A DNA stretch of 64,000 bases. Origin: Agroathelia rolfsii. Lineage: Eukaryota > Basidiomycota > Agaricomycetes > Amylocorticiales > Amylocorticiaceae. The position numbers were made by a program, and so were the translations under genes. The DNA lies in assembly GCA_018343915.1 (NCBI GenBank), contig JABRWF010000001.1, positions 4,402,001-4,466,000 of the forward strand, read 5' to 3'. Below the pieces are notes generated by a model. That model was not told the origin of the DNA and made no database searches. It worked only from the letters and a program-made list of their open reading frames with translations. Positions 34,069 to 42,526 of this stretch are shown piece by piece; position 1 is the stretch's first letter, and each line of letters opens with the position of its first letter.

Positions 34069-34248
34069 TCAATCCAAATAAAGTAATCCCATAGAATTTG
34101 CAAAATGTTTCTGTTTTATATTAGGTAATGCTTTCATCAGAATATCTGCTGTCATATCTTTAGTGGGGCAATAAGTCAAAATAATGTTACAATGCTCAAT
34201 ATGGTATCTGATGAAATAATACTGTATGTTGATATGTTTGGTTTAAGC
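34069..34248 (-). pseudogene. Ty1/Copia pol remnant, RNase H C-terminus
   Basis: The minus-strand frame reads KHINIQYYFIRYHIE, then YCPTKDMTADILMKALPN, ending in a stop at 34069-34071. This is the conserved end of Copia RNase H (KHIDIxYHFIR ... PTxDMxADILTKAL). It is truncated at 34248 by the LTR A fragment, so only the last 60 codons remain. Confidence 0.85.
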
Positions 34249-34725
34249 TGTTATGAGTTGGACATTTTTCGCCCTTTTCTTACAAACATGTACATATTTT
34301 TATTATATTTTTACGATTTTTATTGAACGAGATATGGACAAAATACCTTGCAGGCGACATCTTAACGTGCGTGTGACTGGCTGTGTTAGCCCCACGTGAC
34401 AGGAGTGCTTGTGACAAGGGTATATTAGGAAGGCGGAGTCTAGATCATTCCTTTTCATCAAAAGGTCTAGACTCAGGAACCAGGGTTGTTCCAATCACTG
34501 TGCGATTACTGAGGAGTACTAGACTTATTATTCCGATCGGTTGCTCATCGGACTTAGGTACAAAGCACTGCCCCTGCATTACTGTCATTTCCGCTTACAA
34601 ACCCTGCTGCGCACAGATCATCAAGGCTGTGCACGGGCCCTTTGTTTTATGTATAAATACAAGCATATAGCCCTTACCTGAACCTTAGCTTCGACCTTTT
34701 CGCCTTCAGGTAAGGGCACCCCCCC
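34249..34725 (+). repeat. LTR A fragment, plus orientation
   Basis: Begins TGTTATGAGTTGGACATTTT and matches LTR A at 59827 and, inverted, at 45266-46272. Contains a TATA-like TATAAATA near 34654 and the CTTCAGGTAAG donor-like motif. It is cut after a run of C by the LTR of Gypsy element 1. Confidence 0.8.
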
Positions 34726-35583
34726 TGTCAAGGGATCACTCTTGACTATGCGGAGATAATCAAAAATAACCTCCCAACCTTTTAGCAAAGTACCTAAGAC
34801 AGAAGTTTTCCCACACTACGCAAACCCCTTTATCTATTGAGGGTGGTAAGGGTACTCTGCTTATGCCTTACAAAGCTCCGGAGACTTAAGTCGGAGGGGA
34901 GCGGAGTTCCCGGAGGTTCCGAATCACGCGTCATGCGTCTAACTAACTAGTCTAGGGAATTTCACCCTACTAATTGGAATTTATATGTGCTAAGACGCTG
35001 GGCTAGGCCCGGAGGTTAGAGAACCCTGAAGGCGAAGTTTTATTAGTAATCTACTTTAATGAAGTACAACCTGAATACTTGCCTGAAGGCGAAGAGGTCA
35101 AAGCTGGCCTTTCAGGACAAGTTACACACACTACTTATACTACTACGAAAGCTCCGCGCTAGTTCCGACGCGGAGGAAAGACAAAGAGAAAGTAGAGTAT
35201 GCAGGGGAAGACCTTTTCCCTAACTCCGACGGGCAGCCGTGCGGAGATACAACACTTCCGGAGGTTCCGCGCTCAGGAGCGGAGCTCCGCAGGAGCTTGG
35301 GAGCGGAAGCTCGGAGGTGTGTAGCGGAACCAATATCCGTTAGGAATCTGTCAGTGATCGGAGGTTTGTACTCCGGAGTTGTGCGGAATGGTGAACAGGA
35401 AACGCACAACTCACAATTACTCCTGTAGCGTGCGGCTTAGTCACATGAGGGCCAATCATAGGACCGCTCACTGCCTATAGACCACGCTCTTAGGGTAATA
35501 AATGAAAATGAAAAGAAAAGAAATATAATACATTGTTTGAATAATAACAAAAAATTTATAGTACAAAAGTCCAACTCATAACA
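34726..35583 (-). repeat. LTR B, 3' LTR of element 1
   Basis: 858 bp, TGTTATGAGTTGG ... CCCTTGACA when read on the minus strand. Contains a TATA-like AGTATAAGTAG, the presumed transcript start AGCTTTGACCT, and an intron-like segment at 35026-35082. Confidence 0.92.
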
Positions 35584-35586
35584 TTA

Positions 35587-35596
35587 CCCCCTTCCT
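35587..35596 (-). other. Polypurine tract of element 1
   Basis: AGGAAGGGGG on the minus strand, overlapping the end of pol and three bases upstream of the 3' LTR. It is the expected primer site for plus-strand DNA synthesis. The family D fragment at 58589 onwards has the same tract. Confidence 0.75.
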
Positions 35597-38500
35597 ATGG
35601 GGATTTCCTCCGGAACATCCCTAGTTCCCATCCTGCTGTGGTTGATGCCACCGTCTCCGTATAATTCTCCAGTGGCCGGAACGGAATTTCCCCAAAGGCT
35701 GCAGCTGTTAGGCGTTTGGGCGCATTAGGGTGTTTCCGATGGAACTTTTTGATGAGCTCCGACGCATTCCGGACATCCGCCTCCTTTTCCCATGACTCCT
35801 CTCCGGGGTACCCTTTCCAGACAATGAGGTATTCGATCTTCTTGGTTCTCCGACTGATTCGTGAGTCCTTGATTTCCTCCACTTCGTGTTCCTCCTCCCC
35901 TTCGATTTCGACCGGCTCCGGTGCGGAAGTGTGTCTACTAGAGGAAAAGTGCGGTTTCAGAAGGGAAACATGGAAAACATCGTGAATCGCCCATCTCCGC
36001 GGTATGGCCAAACGACACGCCCGGTCTCCGACATTCTCCGTTACTTTGTATGGACCAATCCACTTGGCTGAGAGCTTTTTGCTGGGCTGGCGGAGCTTTA
36101 GGTTTTCCGTGCTGAGCCAGACTTTATCTCCTATCGTGTATTGAGGCTGTTCACCAGCATGTTGATCAAAGAAGTATTTCATTTTCTCACTTGCTAGGCT
36201 CATGGCGGCTTTGGCATCCTCTTGAAGTTCCGCAACTTTCGATAACCAGTTCTCCGCTCCGATAGTTTTGACTATTCCGGCAGTGGTGAGGTTCATGTGT
36301 GGGGAGAAGCCGTAATTGAGTTCAAACGGGGATGCTCCGACGGATGCTTGTTGCCGGTTGTTGATCGCGAATTCCGCTACGGAGAGAAGCTCCGACCAGT
36401 CTTCTTGTCGGTGAGACACATAGTATCGGATGTATGCCTCAACTTCCTGGTTCAGTCGTTCCGTCTGTCCATCCGATTGTGGGTGATAGGCAGTGGAGAG
36501 AGATGTCTTAATCCCCAATCGTTTGTGTATCTCCTTCATCACTTGACTAGCAAACTGGGGTCCGCGATCGGAAGTCCATTGTTTCGGGAGGCCATGTAAG
36601 CGGAATATGTTTCGGAGGTAGAGATCAGCCATTTCAGCGGAGGTGATTGCCTCCTTTGTTGGGATCAGATGAGCCATCTTCGTAAGACGGTCAACAACGA
36701 CAAGAATTGAGTCATACCCATGTGACTCTGGCAGTTTCACAATCATGTCTGCTGTTACATGTTCCCACGGACGCCCCGGAACTGGAAGCGGAGATAGGAG
36801 ACCCGCCGGAGGTTGTCTAGATGTTTTATTGGCTTGGCAGATCAGACAGGACTCCACATATGTGTTGACGGACTTCGTGATTCCGGGCCATCAGTAGTTC
36901 CTACTAACAAGTTCGAGCGTCTTGTGTCTTCCGGGGTGTCCAGCGGCATAGGTGTCATGGTAAGCCTTAATGATCTCCGTTCGGAGGTCCGGATCGCGCG
37001 GAACGTAGATCTTTCTGCGATGGAGGATTAATCCATTCTCCTTGTTCCATTCCTCAAGACCATTCCGGAGTTTCACTGGACCAAGCTTCTTGACAAGGGA
37101 CAAGGCTTCGGCAACCTCCGCATCTCTTCCCTTTTTCCGGATCCGATCTAGAATTGAGCTTTCTCCGTGAATTTCGACATGTCCTCTCCATGCAGCATTG
37201 ATACGAAAAAGGCCAGGATGAAGTACTATCTGGTCTAAATTGTCTTCCGCATCTGATACTTGGAAGTCCGGTCGTCGAGAAAGAGGGTCCGCTCTGCCAT
37301 TCTCCGATCCTTTCAAGTAGGAGATAACGAAATTGAATTCCGACAGAAAAAGCGACCACCGGGCTTGTCTCCGAGTGAGATTCCGAGCCGTTTTCCAGTA
37401 CTCGAGGTTCTTGTGGTCAGTGCGGATATCAAAAGCGGAGGGTAAGCCAATGAGGTAATGCCGCCAATTGTCGAGGGCTCTGATAATTGCCAGCATTTCC
37501 TTATCCCAGATATCGTAGTTCCGCTCGGCCTGATTCATAGACTGTGATAGGAATGCAACTGGCCTCCAGGAATTATCCGACTGTTTCTGGAGAAGGACCG
37601 CTCCGGTGGCATAGCTGAATGCATCCGTTTCGATTCTTGTTTCTGCAAACTGGTTATATCCAGCCAAAACCGGTGCCGTGGTAAACGCTTCCTTAAGATC
37701 ATCGAAAGCCTTTTGTTCCTCTACTCCCCATGTCCAATCTACCTTTCCGGTAAGCCGGTCTAGTGGTTTGCACATAGTTCCGAAGTTCCGCACGAATCTC
37801 CGGTAGTAGTTGGCTAACCCCCGGAACTTGCGGACCTCCGAAACCTTGGTTGGTACAGGCCATTCTAAAATTGCCTTGACCTTTTCTGGAGTCATTCGTA
37901 TTTGTCCAAATGATACTAGAGCTCCAAGGATGTCAACTTCCGGCACATCGTATTCGAATTTCTCAAGGTTAGCAAATAGGTCGTTGGATTTGAGGATTTC
38001 TAGGACCTCCAGTACTAGTTTTCGGAGCTCCGGCTCATTTTCACCTCCGATAATGATATCATCGATATAGTGTACCAACCGACCAGTTTGGTATAGTTGA
38101 TAAAATACATCATCCATCATCGTTTGCATAGTTGCAGGGGCATTGCAAAGGCCAAAGGTCATAATGAGAGGTTCGAAGAGACCGCGGTTGGTGATAAATG
38201 CAGCTTTATGCTCATCTCCTTCGCGGAGCCGGATATTGTGGAACCCCCAGCGGAGGTCAATCTTAGCAAAGGTGCGGAAACGGGTCATCTTATCTTGTAG
38301 CTCCGAGATCAGCGGAAGGGGGTAGGCATTTGGGACAGTTTCTGCATTCAACTTCCAATAATCCTGAACTGGTCGTAGGGTGCCATTCTTTTTCGGAACG
38401 AAGAACATCGGAGCTGCTATTGGGCTTTTGGACTTCCGGATATACCCCTTTCTAAGGTTTTCCTCCAAGTATTCATCCAGGGCCTCCGATTCCTTTGGTG

Positions 38501-39157
38501 AGAGAGGGTACGCCTTGCTCCGCCGGAGGTTTGCGCCTTCTTTCAGAATGATTTTATGATCCCACGGCTTTCTTGTCAGAAGACAAGCGGAGGCATCCTT
38601 TGAGAAGACGGACGCATATTTCTCCGCCCATTTCGGAAGTACGTTTGTCTCCATAGTTGCGGAGATCCTCAAAGTCGGAGGTAGACAAATGTCCGCTTTC
38701 CTCCAATTGATGATTGGATTCTCCAGACGTAGCCAATCAATTCCTAAGATAACATCCTCCGGACCAATATTGGTAACCAAAAAGGGAAGGCGTTTTCTTA
38801 CATCCCCAATTGTTGTGTTCAGGATAGCTACTTCCGTAATTTGTCCGGACTTGTTAGCAGAGTTGTCAATATTCAATACATCAATCGGAGTGGGAAGACG
38901 ACGGGTGCGAATTTTATTTTTCCTTATAAAGTTAGAATTTACAAATGATGACGAGGCGCCCGAATCAATCATTGCGGAGCACGAGAGAGAAGAAAAGAGT
39001 CCATGGAACATGATTGGTATGTAAAGGTGCTGTCCATTCGCACCGGATACAGAGGAAGATATAGAAAGAAAAGTAGATTTACAAGAGGAGAAAGAGGAGA
39101 TTCTGTTTTGTATATAGGGGTCAGCCAGAATGGCCCTTTCTTCTGACCCAATCAAAA
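35595..39157 (-). pseudogene. pol: Gypsy pol polyprotein of element 1, one nonsense codon
   Basis: One reading frame, broken only by TGA at 36891-36893 where element 2 has TGG. Order from the N-terminus: aspartic protease (IDSGASSSF), reverse transcriptase (PVQDYWKLN, FGLCNAPATMQ, YIDDIIIG), RNase H (ETDAFSYATGAVL, DHKNLEY), integrase with an HHCC finger (HPGRHKTLELVSRNY, CLICQAN) and DDE residues (DMIVKLPES, TSDRGPQFAS, YHPQSDGQTERLNQE), and a C-terminal chromodomain (LIVWKGYPGEESWEKEADV). The stop falls in the integrase finger and would cut off catalytic integrase. Expression should be by -1 frameshift from gag. Layout matches chromoviruses such as Tf2. Confidence 0.92.
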
Positions 39158-40549
39158 ACCCGTTTTGTCCTTGAACTCTGCAATCGCAGCAGCCTGATCT
39201 TCCAGCATCTGCTGCATGTCCACCATTGTTAGACCGGAGGCTCCGTCGGAGGGTGGAGGCAAGGAGGACTGGGGTGCAGAGGGCTGCGGAACCTGGGAGA
39301 CTGCCTGTAGGCGTGCAGGGTTCCGAGCCGGGAGCGGAGGGGCGGAAGTCCTAGCGGAAGCAGGACTCCTGCATCTCCTCGCTATATGCCCATACTTTCC
39401 ACAGTTGAAGCATTGGACTGTAGACCAGTCAGTAGGCCCTTTTGAGACAGGCGGAGCAGGGACAGGAGCCGGTACGGCTGGACCACTTCCGGCAGCGTTG
39501 ATCGTAATGGGGTTTCCTGCTGTTCCGGTCAATGCAGACCCCTGCTGTAATCCTCCTCGCGGCTTCCACTGGTCCTTCCACAGGCCAGCTGATCGGAGCT
39601 CCTCTTCCGCCTCCTGTGCTGCATCAATTAGATGCGGAAGAGTGTCCTTCCTGTCCCTTGGCCATCCCGCCAGGACTGATCGGATTTTCTGATTCAGTCC
39701 CTGGTGGAACCGAATGCGTTGGTCCTCTTCCGACAGCTTAGTTTGGGCTGCCAGGGAAGAAAACTTGCTGATATAGTCCTGGACAGAGGACGTTCGCTGC
39801 TCCAGAGAGGTCAGGCGTTGGAGTGCGTACCGTGCAAAGTCCCTTGACCCATGCAAAGTTTTGAAAGCGGAGTACAACTGCTCCCACTTAAACCCCTTTG
39901 TCTTCATCTCCTCGTGATATTTTTGAGCCCATCTTTTTGGCGCTCCGTCTAACAGACCTACTAGAAGCCGGGCCTTTTTGACATCCGTGCTGTAAACCTC
40001 CGGATTCATTTCCAGGTAATTCTCAAACCCGAAAATAAATGACTGGTATGTCTTCCAGTCTCCGGTAAAAGCCTTCGGCTTGTCTCCGATCTCCTTTCCG
40101 GAAGAGATCGTCTGACCTCCGGGCGCAGTTTCCACCCGTACCGTTGGCTGAGGTGGGTTTTCCACAATGTGGACTAAGCGCTGGTTTGCCTCCATCATTT
40201 GCTGCATGAGGCGGGTCAGGCTCGCTTGGGTAGCCTGGAGGTCGGAAAGGATGCGGAGAGTTTCCTCCGTTGTCAAAGGAGGAGGCGGAGGAAGCGGAGT
40301 TGTTGCCCCGGATCGGCGAGACATGGTTGACGGGCTTTCGGGAATCGGGGAGAGGGAGCGGGCGTAGGTGTCGGGCGATGGGGGTGGCGGAAGTAGGGCG
40401 GAGCCTGGCTCAACGCATACTGGGGCGGGTGCGGCGATATCAAGTGCTGCCTCGATGCAGACTTCTGTCTGAGTCTCTTGTGCGATATACCCTGTAAAGT
40501 CGGTCTGGGTACCTTCTTCTTCAATGTAAATATCTTCTTCCTCGGACAT
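39152..40549 (-). CDS. gag: Gypsy gag of element 1
   Basis: 465 codons, open throughout. Glu/Thr-rich N-terminus (MSEEEDIYIEEEGTQTDF), proline-rich stretch, helical capsid-like core (FIFGFENYLEMNPEVYS, GLLDGAPKRWAQKY), and one CCHC zinc knuckle CFNCGKYGHIARRC near residue 385. It ends at TGA 39152-39154, overlapping pol in the -1 frame. This is the retrotransposon-gag/PEG10-like group. Confidence 0.92.
   Translation of the reverse strand: MSEEEDIYIEEEGTQTDFTGYIAQETQTEVCIEAALDIAAPAPVCVEPGSALLPPPPSPDTYARSLSPIPESPSTMSRRSGATTPLPPPPPLTTEETLRILSDLQATQASLTRLMQQMMEANQRLVHIVENPPQPTVRVETAPGGQTISSGKEIGDKPKAFTGDWKTYQSFIFGFENYLEMNPEVYSTDVKKARLLVGLLDGAPKRWAQKYHEEMKTKGFKWEQLYSAFKTLHGSRDFARYALQRLTSLEQRTSSVQDYISKFSSLAAQTKLSEEDQRIRFHQGLNQKIRSVLAGWPRDRKDTLPHLIDAAQEAEEELRSAGLWKDQWKPRGGLQQGSALTGTAGNPITINAAGSGPAVPAPVPAPPVSKGPTDWSTVQCFNCGKYGHIARRCRSPASARTSAPPLPARNPARLQAVSQVPQPSAPQSSLPPPSDGASGLTMVDMQQMLEDQAAAIAEFKDKTGF
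39155..39161 (-). promoter_or_regulatory. -1 ribosomal frameshift heptamer G GGT TTT
   Basis: On the minus strand the last gag codons are ACG GGT TTT TGA; the heptamer G GGT TTT fits X XXY YYZ in the gag frame and the stop follows at once. Slipping back one base continues in the pol frame (TTG ATT GGG). The same heptamer and stop occur in element 2 (54690-54696). Confidence 0.7.
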
Positions 40550-40991
40550 ACAAAGTCTCCAGAGCTTGTGTGGTTTTTCTTCGCCTCCGGAGGTTTCCGG
40601 ATTCCGATGCGGAGGGCGGGATTTGTCTTCTTCTGCTGGGGCTAGAGCTCGCCCGTATCGTAATCACACAATTAGTGTTCGCGAACGCAAAGGGTCTTCA
40701 GTCAGCGGCGCTATTAAATTTTGACTCCCACAAGGAGCTCCTAGAACCTAATCCGTGTGAGGGATTTTATTGGCTTCGGATACAGCCACTCAGTCGCGGA
40801 GATCGTATCCGCTATGAATGTCTAAACGGGGTTGTCAAAGGGCTGGGGCTGCACCTCACAATTGCTTCCCGAAATCGTTTAAGCGCGCTGAGTGGAAAAG
40901 AAGCGGGTCCGAAAAATCTATCTACTGCTCTTCGTGTGTGATCGCCAATCACACCTTCTCGGAATGCGGAGATTCCAAGGGATATCCGGGT

Positions 40992-41002
40992 AGCTTTGAC
41001 CT
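40992..41002 (-). other. Primer-binding site of element 1, self-complementary to the LTR
   Basis: AGGTCAAAGCT on the minus strand, two bases after the 5' LTR. It is the exact 11-nt complement of AGCTTTGACCT inside the same LTR (41374-41384), just downstream of a TATA-like motif. No TGG-type tRNA-complementary PBS is seen. Confidence 0.7.
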
Positions 41003-41004
41003 AA

Positions 41005-41862
41005 TGTCAAGGGATCACTCTTGACTATGCGGAGATAATCAAAAATAACCTCCCAACCTTTTAGCAAAGTACCTAAGACAGAAGTTTTCCCACACTACGC
41101 AAACCCCTTTATCTATTGAGGGTGGTAAGGGTACTCTGCTTATGCCTTACGAAGCTCCGGAGACTTAAGTCGGAGGGGAGCGGAGTTCCCGGAGGTTCCG
41201 AATCACGCGTCACGCGTCTAACTAACTAGTCTAGGGAATTTCACCCTACTAATTGGAATTTATATGTGCTAAGACGCTGGGCTAGGCCCGGAGGTTAGAG
41301 AACCCTGAAGGCGAAGTTTTATTAGTAATCTACTTTAATGAAGTACAACCTGAATACTTGCCTGAAGGCGAAGAGGTCAAAGCTGGCCTTTCAGGACAAG
41401 TTACACACACTACTTATACTACTACGAAAGCTCCGCGCTAGTTCTGACGCGGAGGAAAGACAAAGAGAAAGTAGAGTATGCAGGGGAAGACCTTTTCCCT
41501 AACTCCAACGGGCAGCCGTGCGGAGATACAACACTTCCGGAGGTTCCGCGCTCAGGAGCGGAGCTCCGCAGGAGCTTGGGAGCGGAAGCTCGGAGGTGTG
41601 TAGCGGAACCAATATCCGTTAGGAATCTGTTAGTGATCGGAGGTTTGTACTCCGGAGTTGTGCGGAATGGTGAACAGGAAACGCACAACTCACGATTACT
41701 CCTGTAGCGTGCGGCTTAGTCACATGAGGGCCAATCATAGGACCGCTCACTGCCTACAGACCACGCTCTTAGGGTAATAAATGAAAATGAAAAGAAAAGA
41801 AATATAATACATTGTTTGAATAATAACAAAAAATTTATAGTACAGAAGTCCAACTCATAACA
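41005..41862 (-). repeat. LTR B, 5' LTR of element 1
   Basis: 858 bp, nearly identical to 34726-35583. Terminal TGT...ACA; intron-like module and TATA-like motif preserved. Confidence 0.92.
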
Positions 41863-42093
41863 TTCCTGAGTCTAGACCTTTTGATGAAAAGGAATGGTCT
41901 AGACTCCGCCTTCCTAATATACTCTTGTCACGAGCACTCCTGTCACGTGGGGCTAACACAGCCAGTCACACGCGCGTCAAGATGTCGCCTGCAAGGTATT
42001 TTGCCCATATCTCAATGAATAAAAATCGTAAAAATACAGTAAAAATATGTACAAGTTCGTAAGAAAAAGGCGAAAAATGTCCAACTTATAACA
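41863..42093 (-). repeat. LTR A fragment, minus orientation
   Basis: Matches the end of LTR A at 46042-46272 (ATTCCTGAGTCTAGACC ... TATAACA). Its outer terminus is intact at 42093; the inner side is cut by element 1. Confidence 0.8.
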
Positions 42094-42526
42094 CGCGGAG
42101 CTTTCGTAGTAGTATAAGTAGTTGATGTAACTTGTCCTGAAAGGCCAGCTTTGACCTCTTCGCCTTCAGGCAAGTATTTAGCGTTTGTATTCCTCTTAGA
42201 ATTACTCAATCAACTTCGCCTTCAGGGATCATTTACCTCCGGGCCTAGCCCAGCGTCTTAGCGCAACAACAAATTCAATTAGTAGGGTGAAATTCCCTAG
42301 ATTACTTAGTTAGACGCGTGACGCGTGATTCGGAAGTTCCGGAACCTCCGCTCCCCTCCGACTTAAGTCTCTGGAAGCTTCGTAAGGCGTAAGCAGAGTA
42401 CCCTTACCACCCTCAATAGATAAAAGGGTTTGTGTAGTGTGGGAAAACTTGTGACTTAGGTACTTTTATTTAGTGGCAGGAGATTACTTTGATTATCTCC
42501 ACATAGTCAAGAGTGATCCCTTGACA
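42094..42526 (+). repeat. Partial LTR B, plus orientation (3' half)
   Basis: Runs from CGCGGAGCTTTCGTAG to CCCTTGACA and matches the 3' half of the solo LTR B at 42631-43488 with more divergence than the element LTRs. Its left part is missing at the junction with LTR A. Confidence 0.8.

Larger units (their letters stand above)
34726..41862 (-). mobile_element. Ty3/Gypsy chromovirus element 1 (LTR B family), 7137 bp
   Basis: Near-complete element on the minus strand: 5' LTR 41005-41862, PBS 40992-41002, gag 39152-40549, pol 35595-39157, PPT 35587-35596, 3' LTR 34726-35583. The LTRs are 858 bp each and differ by only about eight substitutions seen by eye, all transitions, so insertion was recent. 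pol carries one nonsense codon. The flanks show no target-site duplication (left CCCCC, right TTCCT) and are LTR A pieces in opposite orientation. Confidence 0.92.

Noticed and set aside
35143..35409. About 88-codon frame in the U3 of LTR B, recurring in all full-length LTR B copies and in shortened form in LTR E
   Set aside because: It has no ATG start (the frame opens at TTG), lies upstream of the LTR TATA-like motif, and copies share it by descent. No protein family likeness.
39216..39692. 158-codon open frame antisense to gag, also present at 54751-55227 in element 2
   Set aside because: Conservation follows from gag sequence identity between the two elements; gag and its zinc knuckle explain the region.
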